NCBI GenBank assembly: GCA_902795955.1
Contig: CADBNJ010000161.1
Location: forward strand, 1-14,925
Source: Oscillospiraceae bacterium
GTDB taxonomy: Bacteria; Bacillota; Clostridia; Saccharofermentanales; Saccharofermentanaceae
DNA length: 14,925 nt
Direction of reading: 5' to 3'
The notes beneath the pieces are model-generated. The model worked only from the letters and a program-made list of their open reading frames with translations, was not told the origin of the DNA and ran no database searches. The position numbers and the translations under genes are program-made. Within the stretch, counting starts at the first letter, position 1; every line of letters begins with the position of its first letter. Positions 6,077 to 14,174 of the stretch are shown here, piece after piece.

Positions 6077-7459
6077 ATGAGCGGAGTATTTGGATGTTTT
6101 GACAGAACAGGCGCTAAAGACGTTGCCAAGGACATGTATTACGGTGTTTTCTCACTGCAGCACCGCGGCCAGGAAGCGGCAGGAATAGCCGTTAATAATG
6201 ACGGAACATTCCTCGTGCATAAGCAGATGGGCATGGTAACTGATGTTTTCGATGAGATCACATTATCGGCGCTCCCCGGTTATTGCGGTATCGGACATGC
6301 AAGGGGCGGTTCCGATAAGTCAACAGGCAGCGACGGTATTCAGCCTGTCCTCATCAAGTCTCGTGTAGGCAACATAGGTATTACCTGTGATTCCGTCGTT
6401 CTCAATGCCGACATCATCAGGGATGAACTTAAGAATCTCGGTGCGATCTTCCAGTCCGGTACGGATTCAGAGCTTATCCTGTCATTGTTCTCAAGGAACA
6501 GGATATCGACTGATGACTGCGAACATGCGATCCTTAACATGATGAAGGAAATCAAGGGCGTCTACTCAATGATCTTCATGACAGATAACAAGCTCATCGG
6601 CGTCAGAGATCCGTTCGGATTGAGACCTCTTGTGCTCGGAAGGGCAGGTGAGAGGTATTTCCTCTCATCAGAATCATGTGCTCTCGATGCGATCGGGGCA
6701 GAGTTTGTCAGAGATATTGAGCCCGGTGAGATAATCTCTATATCAAATGACGGAATATCTTCGCTCTTCTATGAGGATAAGGCAGACAGAGTAGCTGACG
6801 GACATGTATGTATATTTGAATATGTGTATGTTGCAAGACCCGACAGTACGATAGACGGAACAGAGATCTTCGAGTCGAGATATTCTGCAGGCAGAGCTCT
6901 GGCGAAGGAGCAGCCCTGTGACTGTGATCTTGTCATAGGTGCACCGGACTCAGGTAATGCCGCAGCTTTAGGTTATGCAGATTCCCTCGGTGTTCCTTAC
7001 GGTATGGGCCTTCTTAAGAACCGTTATGTAGGAAGAACATTTATCAAGAGTACTCAGGGACAGAGAGAACTCGCTGTTAGAATGAAGTTCTCGGTACTCA
7101 AGAGTGCAGTTAAGGGTAAGAGGATATGCATCGTCGATGATTCGCTCGTCAGAGGAACAACGACAAAGCATATTATTCATTTCATGCGTGAGAACGGCGC
7201 GAAAGAAGTCCACTTGAGACTTGCTTCTCCTCAGGTCAGATATGCATGCTGCTACGGCGTTAATGCCGATAAGATCGAAGATCTTCCTGCACACACCAAG
7301 ACAGACAAAGAGATCTGTGAGATGATAGGCGCTGATTCGCTCGGCTATATCAGTCTCGAATCTCTGCGTGCTTCTCTTAAGAATATCCATTGCAAGCAGT
7401 GCTCGGCATGCTTTGACGGTGATTTCATTGCAGGTAAACCCGAAGGGTGTGAAGAGTAA
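6077..7459 (+). CDS. purF: PurF-type amidophosphoribosyltransferase with degenerate glutaminase domain
   Basis: This 460-residue PurF homologue aligns over its whole length with Bacillus-type PurF. The phosphoribosyltransferase half looks functional: NRYVGRTFI, the RELAVRMKFS segment and the PRPP loop VDDSLVRGTT. Cysteines at VCIFEY, ACCYG and HCKQCSACF fit the Fe-S cluster seen in Bacillus PurF. The N-terminal glutamine amidotransferase half is altered. The nucleophile Cys of CGVFG is Ser2 (ATG AGC GGA), the GHxRY motif reads GHARG (R76), and the oxyanion-hole HNGN reads CDSV (104-107). TDSE is kept. Glutamine hydrolysis is therefore unlikely, and synthesis of phosphoribosylamine from PRPP may depend on free ammonia or a partner (inference). 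AAGGTGG upstream supports this start, and no propeptide is encoded. It is one base from purN. Confidence 0.88.
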   Translation: MSGVFGCFDRTGAKDVAKDMYYGVFSLQHRGQEAAGIAVNNDGTFLVHKQMGMVTDVFDEITLSALPGYCGIGHARGGSDKSTGSDGIQPVLIKSRVGNIGITCDSVVLNADIIRDELKNLGAIFQSGTDSELILSLFSRNRISTDDCEHAILNMMKEIKGVYSMIFMTDNKLIGVRDPFGLRPLVLGRAGERYFLSSESCALDAIGAEFVRDIEPGEIISISNDGISSLFYEDKADRVADGHVCIFEYVYVARPDSTIDGTEIFESRYSAGRALAKEQPCDCDLVIGAPDSGNAAALGYADSLGVPYGMGLLKNRYVGRTFIKSTQGQRELAVRMKFSVLKSAVKGKRICIVDDSLVRGTTTKHIIHFMRENGAKEVHLRLASPQVRYACCYGVNADKIEDLPAHTKTDKEICEMIGADSLGYISLESLRASLKNIHCKQCSACFDGDFIAGKPEGCEE

Positions 7460-7460
7460 C

Positions 7461-8087
7461 ATGAAGATCGCAGTTTTCGTATCCGGCGGAGGAACTAACC
7501 TTCAGGCAATCATAGACAACATCAAGAGCGGTTATCTAGAAGGTGTTGAGATATGTCTTGTAGTTGCATCCAACAGCAGCGCTTATGCTCTTACCAGAGC
7601 ATCAGACAACGGGATCCCTTCCTGTGTTCTTTCTGTTAAGGATTTTGCTGACAGGGATTCCTGGGATCAGGCAGTGCTTGACAAGGTAGAGGCGTCAGGA
7701 GCTGAGCTGATCGTCCTTGCAGGATATCTGTCACTTCTCGGGGATAAGGTGGTCAAGGCTTATTCCAACAGGATAATTAATATTCACCCCGCACTTATTC
7801 CTTCTTTCTGCGGTGCTGGCATGTACGGCATCAAGCCGCACAAAGCAGTTCTTGCAAGAGGAGTCAAAGTATCGGGGGCTACGGTTCATTTTGTTAATGA
7901 GAATTATGATGACGGACCGATCATACTTCAGAAGGCGGTCGATGTGCTTCCGGGTGATACGCCCGAGATACTTCAGAAGCGCATCATGAGAGAATGTGAA
8001 CAAGTGATACTTCCCAGGGCAATAAGGCTTATTGCTGACGGTAAGGTCGCGATCGAGAATAATATTGCATATGTTAAGGAGGATTAA
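7461..8087 (+). CDS. purN: PurN, phosphoribosylglycinamide formyltransferase
   Basis: A 208-residue folate-dependent GAR transformylase, the third step of purine synthesis, using 10-formyltetrahydrofolate. Visible motifs are the phosphate-binding GGGTNLQAI near the N-terminus, catalytic INIHPALIPSF (N107, H109), SGATVHFV, and YDDGPII (D150), which match the Asn-His-Asp triad of E. coli PurN. The start is the ATG at 7461, one base after the purF stop, with AAGGGTG and GAAGAG just inside the end of purF serving translation. A longer in-frame open stretch runs into purF but lacks PurN-like sequence. The purO-like gene follows after 3 bases. Confidence 0.93.
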   Translation: MKIAVFVSGGGTNLQAIIDNIKSGYLEGVEICLVVASNSSAYALTRASDNGIPSCVLSVKDFADRDSWDQAVLDKVEASGAELIVLAGYLSLLGDKVVKAYSNRIINIHPALIPSFCGAGMYGIKPHKAVLARGVKVSGATVHFVNENYDDGPIILQKAVDVLPGDTPEILQKRIMRECEQVILPRAIRLIADGKVAIENNIAYVKED

Positions 8088-8090
8088 GAG

Positions 8091-8804
8091 ATGAGACTTA
8101 ATGATCTAGGACAGTTGCTGGGAAGTACTTCATATCCCGGAAGAGGTATCGTCATCGGTACTTCTGATGACGGTAAATATGCCGTCACGGCATATTTTAT
8201 TATGGGGCGCAGCGTTAATTCGCGCAACCGCGTATTTACTGCCACGGATGACGGTATCAAGACAGAGGCTTTCGATCCTTCCAAATTATCTGATCCCCAC
8301 CTCATTATTTACAGTCCTGTAAGGGTTCTCGGTAATGACACGATCGTTACTAACGGTGATCAGACAGATACTATTTTTGAGCTTATGAGTGCCGGCAAGA
8401 CTTTCGAAGAGGCGCTGAGAACACGTGAGTTTGAGGATGATGCACCTAACTATACGCCCAGGATATCTGGAATCATGCATGTTAAGAACGGTAAGTTCAG
8501 TTATGAGCTGAGTATCCTTAAGTCTTCAGACGGTAATCCTGATTCATGTGAGAGATTTACTTATCAGTATTTCCAGCCTGTAAAAGGCGAGGGAAGGTTT
8601 ATCCATACATATATGGGAGATGGCAATCCTCTGCCCAGCTTCACGGGCGAGCCTGAGAAGGTCGTAATCGAAGGTAATATCGATTCATTCACAAAGACTG
8701 TCTGGGATAATCTTAACGAAGACAACAAAGTATCCCTGTTTGTCAGGTTTATCGATATTGCAACCGGCGAGGCTGACACAAGAATAATCAATAAAAATGT
8801 TTAA
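8091..8804 (+). CDS. purO: PurO-type IMP cyclohydrolase
   Basis: A 237-residue protein matching the IMP cyclohydrolase family first known from archaeal PurO, in its bacterial form. It closes FAICAR to IMP, the last step of the pathway. Recognised segments are YPGRGIVIG, an SRNRVF motif, VTNGDQTDTI, YTPRISGI, and DGNPLPSFTGEP near residue 185. It is unrelated to the MGS-like cyclohydrolase half of PurH. The reaction is inferred from family and context: it lies directly before a stand-alone AICAR transformylase, so the pair together replaces bifunctional PurH. GGAGG at the very end of purN is its ribosome site. Confidence 0.85.
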   Translation: MRLNDLGQLLGSTSYPGRGIVIGTSDDGKYAVTAYFIMGRSVNSRNRVFTATDDGIKTEAFDPSKLSDPHLIIYSPVRVLGNDTIVTNGDQTDTIFELMSAGKTFEEALRTREFEDDAPNYTPRISGIMHVKNGKFSYELSILKSSDGNPDSCERFTYQYFQPVKGEGRFIHTYMGDGNPLPSFTGEPEKVVIEGNIDSFTKTVWDNLNEDNKVSLFVRFIDIATGEADTRIINKNV

Positions 8805-8822
8805 TACAGGAGTGTGATCACT

Positions 8823-10004
8823 ATGGCAAACGAGATGCAGCTTAAGTACGGATGTAATCCAAATCAGAAACCTTCAAGAATCTTCATGGAAGACGGTTCG
8901 GAGCTTCCTATCACCGTTCTGAACGGTAAGCCGGGATATATCAATCTTCTTGATGCTTTTAACGGTTATCAGCTTGTAAAGGAACTTAAAGCTGCAACCG
9001 GTATGCCTTCAGCAACTTCATTCAAGCATGTATCTCCTGCCGGAGCTGCAGTAGGAAGACCGCTTACTGATACGGAAGCAAAGATATATTTTGTTGACGA
9101 TCTTGGTGAATTGTCTCCGATTGCCTGTGCATATGCAAGAGCCAGAGGCGCTGACAGAATGTCTTCTTACGGTGATTTTGTCGCTTTATCCGATACATGT
9201 GATGCTATTACGGCAACAATGCTTGCAAGAGAAGTATCTGACGGAATCATTGCTCCCGACTATACAGATGATGCTCTTGAGATCCTGAAGACAAAGCGCA
9301 AGGGAACTTATAATGTGATCAAGATCGATCCTTCATACAAGCCTGAGCCCATTGAGCGCAAGCAGGTATATGGGGTTACTTTCGAGCAGGGAAGAAATGA
9401 ACTTGATATCAATGCTTCTCTCCTTGATAACATTGTAACTGATAACAAAGATATTCCCGAAGATAAGAAGATCGATCTGCTCATCTCTCTTATCACATTG
9501 AAGTACACGCAGTCCAATTCCGTCTGCTATGTTAAGGACGGTCAGGCAATCGGTATCGGTGCCGGTCAGCAGTCCAGGATCCACTGCACGAGGCTGGCAG
9601 GCAACAAGGCAGACATCTGGTGGCTCAGGCAGCATCCTAAGGTCATGGGACTTCAGTTCGTAGATGATATCAGGAGACCCGACAGGGATAATACGATCGA
9701 TGTTTATATCTCTGACGAGCATGACGATGTGCTGGCTGACGGAGTATGGCAGAATCTGTTTAAGGTTAAGCCTGAAGTTCTGACTGATGCAGAGAAGAAA
9801 GAGTGGCTTGCCAAGAATACAGATGTATCAGTCGGTTCCGATGCTTTCTTCCCGTTCGGTGACAACATAGAGAGAGCACATAAGAGCGGTGTTAAGTACA
9901 TTGCAGAGCCCGGCGGTTCAATAAGAGATGACCATGTCATCATGACATGCAACAAGTACGGTATCGCAATGGCGTTCACAGGTATCAGGCTGTTCCATCA
10001 TTAA
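8823..10004 (+). CDS. purH: Stand-alone AICAR transformylase (PurH C-terminal-type domain)
   Basis: A 393-residue enzyme formylating AICAR to FAICAR with 10-formyltetrahydrofolate. It starts within the transformylase domain and has no MGS-like cyclohydrolase domain. Catalytic Lys-His is in FKHVSPAG (K68, H69). Other landmarks are SYGDFVALSD, GAGQQSRIHCTRLAG, DAFFPFGDN (342-347), a GGSIRDD loop and the terminal RLFHH ending typical of ATIC-type proteins. I chose ATG 8823 because AGGAG (8808-8812) is 10 bases upstream; a GTG at 8814 would overlap the ribosome site. It works with the preceding PurO-type enzyme. The symbol purH is used for the transformylase activity only. Confidence 0.9.
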   Translation: MANEMQLKYGCNPNQKPSRIFMEDGSELPITVLNGKPGYINLLDAFNGYQLVKELKAATGMPSATSFKHVSPAGAAVGRPLTDTEAKIYFVDDLGELSPIACAYARARGADRMSSYGDFVALSDTCDAITATMLAREVSDGIIAPDYTDDALEILKTKRKGTYNVIKIDPSYKPEPIERKQVYGVTFEQGRNELDINASLLDNIVTDNKDIPEDKKIDLLISLITLKYTQSNSVCYVKDGQAIGIGAGQQSRIHCTRLAGNKADIWWLRQHPKVMGLQFVDDIRRPDRDNTIDVYISDEHDDVLADGVWQNLFKVKPEVLTDAEKKEWLAKNTDVSVGSDAFFPFGDNIERAHKSGVKYIAEPGGSIRDDHVIMTCNKYGIAMAFTGIRLFHH

Positions 10005-10021
10005 TACCGGAGGTCCTGTCA

Positions 10022-10450
10022 ATGGCTAAAGTTAATTATTCCGAGATGAGTGATCATGATCTTCTGGTTGCAATGCTCAAGGCACAGGAGAAAGATGCGA
10101 GAAGAGGGCTTCTGGCTGCAATATCAGGTTTTGTCCTTGCCGCAGTTTTTGCCATTGCATTTGCTATTCTTATTCCCGTAGCGGTCAATTCACTGTCCAA
10201 GATCGATACGGCCCTTCAGAACTGCACTGTCATGGTTGACAATGCTCAGGTAACGATAACCAAAGCCCAGACGACGCTCGAAGGTATCGATACAATGACG
10301 TCTAACGTTAATTCGGTTGTTGTAGATAATACAGAATCTGTGAACAACGCTCTCGATGAGATCAATAAGATCGACATTGAGAAGCTTAACAAGGCTATTG
10401 ATGATCTGGCCAGCATAATCGATCCGCTGGCAAAACTGTTTGGCAATTAA
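10022..10450 (+). CDS. Uncharacterised single-pass membrane protein with coiled coil
   Basis: A 142-residue protein of a family I do not recognise. The order is a short acidic/basic cytoplasmic N-terminus with QEKDARRG, one long hydrophobic segment (about 29-52), then a soluble tail. The tail is rich in Asn, Asp, Ile and Val with heptad-like spacing (about 57-140), suggesting an elongated coiled coil; the positive residues before the membrane segment predict a tail outside the membrane. There is no Cys-based or enzymatic motif. The general layout recalls DUF948-type or methyl-accepting-type membrane helices, but that is only a resemblance. GGAGG (10010s) and an ATG 17 bases after the transformylase stop show it is translated as part of the purine operon, just before purD. 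Its link to purine synthesis is unknown. Confidence 0.75.
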   Translation: MAKVNYSEMSDHDLLVAMLKAQEKDARRGLLAAISGFVLAAVFAIAFAILIPVAVNSLSKIDTALQNCTVMVDNAQVTITKAQTTLEGIDTMTSNVNSVVVDNTESVNNALDEINKIDIEKLNKAIDDLASIIDPLAKLFGN

Positions 10451-10470
10451 TCTATCCGGAGGATGTAAAT

Positions 10471-11724
10471 ATGAAGGTTTTAGTAGTAGGAAGCGGCGGT
10501 AGAGAACACGTTATATGCTGGAAGCTCAAGCAGACCGGCAAAGTTGATGAGTTGTACTGTGCTCCGGGTAACGGAGGCATAGCTTCTGTTGCAACCTGCG
10601 TGGATATCAAAGCATCAGAGGTCGATAAGATAACTGATTATGCTGTCGATAATAAGTTCGATCTTGTTGTCGTAGCTCCCGAGGATCCTCTTGCTCTGGG
10701 TCTCGTTGACAAGCTCAACGCCAAAGGGATCAGAGCTTTCGGGCCATCTGCGAGAGCTGCTGTTATCGAGGCTTCCAAGGCTTTCTCCAAGAACCTTATG
10801 AAGAAATACGGAATTCCTACTGCCAGGTATGAATTGTTTGACGATGAGGCAAAGGCGTGTGCGTATCTCGAGACGCAGGAAATGCCTATCGTATTGAAAT
10901 GTGACGGACTTGCTCTCGGTAAGGGCGTTATCATTGCTCAGACTCTTGATGAGGCTAAGACTGCCGTCCATCAGATGATGGGTGATAAGAAGTTCGGAGA
11001 TGCCGGTTCCACCGTTGTCATAGAAGAATGCATGGTCGGTCCTGAACTTACGATCCTCGCTTTCTCGGACGGCAACATCGCCGTACCGATGATATCCTCA
11101 AGAGACCATAAGCGCGCTTATGATCACGATGAGGGACTCAATACGGGAGGTATGGGTGCAGTAACGCCGGGTGCCGATCTGTCCGGTAATGATATTGCCG
11201 AGATAAAGAGAACTATAATCCAGCCTACTGTTGAAGCATTGAAGGCTGAAGGAAGGCCGTTCAAGGGAGTCATATATTTCGGTCTTATGCTTACAAAGGA
11301 CGGTGCAAAGGTTGTTGAGTACAACTGCAGATTCGGCGATCCCGAAGTTCAGGCAATACTGCCGCTCCTTGAGACTGATTTCATCGATATCATCAATGCC
11401 ACTATTGACGGAACACTTGATCAGATCGACATTAAGTGGAAGAAGAAGTGCTCATGCGTTGTCGTAATGGCCTCGGGCGGTTATCCCGAGAGTTATGCCA
11501 AGGGTTATGAGATCACGGGCATAGATACTTGCGGCAAGCTTGTTTTCCAGGCCGGAACTGCGCTTAAGGATGGTAAGCTTGTGACAAACGGCGGCCGTGT
11601 TCTCTGCGTTTATGATGAAGGTGATACACTTGATGAAGCGATCGACGGTGCCTATGAGGGTGTTAAGAAGATATCTTTCAAGGATATGCATTTCCGTACG
11701 GATATAGGAAGGACTCTGGGCTGA
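10471..11724 (+). CDS. purD: PurD, phosphoribosylamine-glycine ligase
   Basis: The 417-residue ATP-grasp enzyme joins glycine to phosphoribosylamine, the unstable product of PurF. Landmarks in order are GSGGREHV at the N-terminus, APGNGG, APEDPLALGLVD, LKCDGLALGKGV (ATP-grasp lysine region), SSRDHKRAYD, NTGGMGAVTP and EYNCRFGDPE (metal and ATP ligands), then the C-terminal domain. Length is normal for the family. AUG is preceded by CGGAGGA. The nadD-yqeK fusion starts one base after its stop, so the two are probably translationally coupled. Confidence 0.95.
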   Translation: MKVLVVGSGGREHVICWKLKQTGKVDELYCAPGNGGIASVATCVDIKASEVDKITDYAVDNKFDLVVVAPEDPLALGLVDKLNAKGIRAFGPSARAAVIEASKAFSKNLMKKYGIPTARYELFDDEAKACAYLETQEMPIVLKCDGLALGKGVIIAQTLDEAKTAVHQMMGDKKFGDAGSTVVIEECMVGPELTILAFSDGNIAVPMISSRDHKRAYDHDEGLNTGGMGAVTPGADLSGNDIAEIKRTIIQPTVEALKAEGRPFKGVIYFGLMLTKDGAKVVEYNCRFGDPEVQAILPLLETDFIDIINATIDGTLDQIDIKWKKKCSCVVVMASGGYPESYAKGYEITGIDTCGKLVFQAGTALKDGKLVTNGGRVLCVYDEGDTLDEAIDGAYEGVKKISFKDMHFRTDIGRTLG

Positions 11725-11725
11725 C

Positions 11726-12952
11726 ATGCGGATCGCACTGTTCGGCGGTTCTTTTGACCCGTTCCATTACGGTCATATCGAATTGATCAGAGGTGCGCTT
11801 GATTCCGGCGCAGTTGATACAGTCATCGTAATCCCCGCCGTAAATAACAGCTTCAAGCGCGGGCGTGCTCTTCTGCCGGCGCCTTACAGGTACTACATGA
11901 CAAAGAATGCGGTAGAGAATGAATTCCCGGAGAACGTATTCATCAGCGATATCGAGTTCGGTTTTGAAGGAATAACATATACCGTTAATACACTGCGTGA
12001 GATAGTGAAGGACAGCTACATTATTCCTTTTCTCATGCGCAACGGGGTTCCGGGAGATCTGGCAGCACAAAGGCATCAGTTTTTCTGGCTCTGCGGTTCT
12101 GACATCCTTCCGACGTTCGATAAATGGTATATGCCTGAGAAGATACTGTCCTATGCGGTGCTTCTTGTAGCGCAGCGAAAGGGTGATTACACGGGCGTAA
12201 GAGAGCAGGGAGCCCGTCTCAAATCATTATTCGGTTGTGATATTGCAGTCTTTGAGATGAACGGGGTCGATCAGTCATCTTCCGCGGTCAAATCTTCCGG
12301 TAATTATGATTCGCTTCCGCCTTCTGTCAGGGAATTCATAGATACGCATGACATATACAATGCCGTCAAGGCGCTTGATCACTGTTCTGATGAAGCGTGC
12401 GCAAAGTACTACCGATTTGCCGGAAGTCTTTATTATCTTCTGGGGGGCAAAAGGCTGCTTCATACCCTTAATGTCGGCCTTCTGTCGGCAAAACTTGCTT
12501 TCGACCACGGTGCTGACTGTGACAAAGCTCTCATTGCCGGAGAACTGCACGATTGTGCTAAGGAGATCGACATGGATGAACAGAGGCGTTTGGCTATTGC
12601 CGTTGCCGGTGATCTTTTTGTCGATGATAAACTGCTTCATTCTCCTGCCGGTGCTTATATGGCCAGGGAGAAGTTCGGAATTGAAGACCGTGAGATACTT
12701 GATGCCATTACTTATCATACGACAGGGCGCGGCGGTATGACGGTTCTTGATAAGATCGTTTATCTGGCAGATAAGATTGAACCTTCGAGGACTTATACCG
12801 ATCTCAGTGAAATGAGGCGCATTGCGCCGTCAGATCTTAATGGTGCAGTCAGGTTGTGTCTTGACTCGGTTAATGATAAATTTAAGCGCAAGGGGAGAAC
12901 TATCCACCCTTTGACGGTAGAATTTGGCAGACAGTTACAAGAGGAATACTGA
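11726..12952 (+). CDS. nadD: NadD-YqeK fusion (nicotinate mononucleotide adenylyltransferase plus HD-domain Ap4A hydrolase)
   Basis: A 408-residue fusion. Residues 1 to about 210 match NadD, which makes deamido-NAD from NaMN and ATP: GGSFDPFHYGH at the N-terminus, TYTVNTLRE, and LCGSDILPTFDKW. The usual ISSTxIR motif reads QSSSAVK (K189 in place of Arg), followed by the normal LPPSVREFI end. A short insertion (IIPFLMRNGVPGDLAAQ) lies before the LCGSD segment. Residues about 215-408 match YqeK, a symmetric Ap4A hydrolase of the HD superfamily: LHTLNVG, LHDCAKE (H275-D276), an HSPAGAYMA segment, and HTTGRGGMTVLDKIVYLADKIEP. In Firmicutes nadD and yqeK are usually neighbours; fusion is known in mollicutes. 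The rsfS gene that often follows is absent. Confidence 0.88.
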   Translation: MRIALFGGSFDPFHYGHIELIRGALDSGAVDTVIVIPAVNNSFKRGRALLPAPYRYYMTKNAVENEFPENVFISDIEFGFEGITYTVNTLREIVKDSYIIPFLMRNGVPGDLAAQRHQFFWLCGSDILPTFDKWYMPEKILSYAVLLVAQRKGDYTGVREQGARLKSLFGCDIAVFEMNGVDQSSSAVKSSGNYDSLPPSVREFIDTHDIYNAVKALDHCSDEACAKYYRFAGSLYYLLGGKRLLHTLNVGLLSAKLAFDHGADCDKALIAGELHDCAKEIDMDEQRRLAIAVAGDLFVDDKLLHSPAGAYMAREKFGIEDREILDAITYHTTGRGGMTVLDKIVYLADKIEPSRTYTDLSEMRRIAPSDLNGAVRLCLDSVNDKFKRKGRTIHPLTVEFGRQLQEEY

Positions 12953-12955
12953 TAT

Positions 12956-14170
12956 ATGGCAACGCTTTGTAAGAATTGTGCATACGGCCTTGTTTTCGAT
13001 CCCGCTTCACAGCGTATGGTATGTGAAGCATGCGGAAGCTCTTTCCTGCCGGAGGAAGTGGAAGCCGAATCCAGAAAACTCAGACAGGACCTTCAGGCGC
13101 AGTCCATGCAGGAGAAATACGGCGTGGAAGACGAAGACATGATGGACTGCTATGTCTATACATGCAGTCAGTGTGCAGGTGAGATCATCATTAACGGCAC
13201 TGAGGCTTCTACAACCTGCATCTACTGCGGTAATTCCAATGTCGTGTTCAGCAGGATAGCAAAGCAGAGATGTCCGGAGTGCGTGCTGCCGTTCTCAGTT
13301 ACAAAAGAGACGGCACTTGAACTCGTTCAGAAGCAGATCAGCAAAGGTGTATTCGTTCCCAAAGAGATCAAGCATTTTACCGTTGACAGCATCAGAGGCA
13401 TATACATTCCTTACTGGATAATCAATGCGGATTTCACTGATTCCGTCGTTGTTCAGGGAAGGGTAAAGAGCGGCAAAAACTCCGTTACAAGATTCTTTGG
13501 AAGGGCCGGCCATATGAGAATTCACAATCTTCCTCTTGATGCTTCCACTATGCTTGCAGATGAGAGCAGTTCAAGGCTTGAACCCTATGACCTGACAAAG
13601 CTCAAACCTTTTGACGAAGACTATCTTGCAGGATTCTATTCTAACGTATCTGACGTGACTTACAGTGATCTGAGGGGCGCGGCCCTTCTCAGGGCGAAAG
13701 AATACTTCGAGGAAGATGCCATGAATGATGTTAAGGCTAGCGGCAAAAAGGTCGTATCTTCATGTCCGTCACTCGATCTTAAGAATGATATGATCTACGC
13801 AATGCTTCCGGCATGGTTTATTACGTTTGACTATAAGGGCAAGTTCAATACGATACTTGTTAACGGGGATTCAGGCAAGGTCGTATGCGGTTTGCCGTGG
13901 AATAAGAAGCTCTTCTATACTTTACTGATAATCGCGGGAATCCTTATGGCCATTCCGATGTTCTTTGTTTTCAAAGGATTGCTCCCGGGAATGTTTGCAA
14001 CGAGGAGACATTCAAGCAATGACAGCAGCGGCAAGATCATTGCATATATCATTGCCGGAATTGTTGCGCTGTTCTCAACAGGTATCCACAAGGTAACCAA
14101 AGTAGTTAAGAACATCAACAGAACACAGGATAAAGCGATCTTTAATTTTACGAAGAAAAGGCAGGGCTGA
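12956..14170 (+). CDS. Multi-zinc-ribbon membrane protein
   Basis: A 404-residue protein whose N-terminus holds paired CxxC knuckles: CKNC/CEAC (residues 5-25) and CSQC/CIYC (about 68-88), then CPEC (about 102-105). Together these make two rubredoxin/TFIIB-like zinc ribbons and a partial third. A beta-rich domain follows with VPKEIKHFTVDSIRGIYIPYW, a FFGRAGHMRIHNLPLDAS segment and a VNGDSGKVVCGLP segment. It is similar to the TFIIB-type zinc-ribbon proteins common in Firmicutes. Two hydrophobic segments near the C-terminus (about 322-347 and 362-378) put it in the membrane with the ribbons probably cytoplasmic. The molecular function of this family is not established. It starts 3 bases after the nadD-yqeK stop and ends 4 bases before a small membrane protein gene, which may be its partner. 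Confidence 0.78.
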   Translation: MATLCKNCAYGLVFDPASQRMVCEACGSSFLPEEVEAESRKLRQDLQAQSMQEKYGVEDEDMMDCYVYTCSQCAGEIIINGTEASTTCIYCGNSNVVFSRIAKQRCPECVLPFSVTKETALELVQKQISKGVFVPKEIKHFTVDSIRGIYIPYWIINADFTDSVVVQGRVKSGKNSVTRFFGRAGHMRIHNLPLDASTMLADESSSRLEPYDLTKLKPFDEDYLAGFYSNVSDVTYSDLRGAALLRAKEYFEEDAMNDVKASGKKVVSSCPSLDLKNDMIYAMLPAWFITFDYKGKFNTILVNGDSGKVVCGLPWNKKLFYTLLIIAGILMAIPMFFVFKGLLPGMFATRRHSSNDSSGKIIAYIIAGIVALFSTGIHKVTKVVKNINRTQDKAIFNFTKKRQG

Positions 14171-14174
14171 TGAT

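Noticed and set aside
7368..7460. Upstream extension of PurN into the purF 3' end
   Set aside because: The added 31 residues are out-of-frame purF sequence; the GxGGTNLQ core starts right after the ATG at 7461.
8814..8822. GTG start for the AICAR transformylase
   Set aside because: It lies directly after the AGGAG motif with no spacer; ATG 8823 has the correct distance.
9704..9979. Minus-strand frames opposite the AICAR transformylase
   Set aside because: They are antisense shadows of a gene whose catalytic and C-terminal motifs are unambiguous.
9947..10021. Upstream extension of the membrane/coiled-coil protein
   Set aside because: It overlaps the conserved RLFHH end of the transformylase; GGAGG fits ATG 10022.
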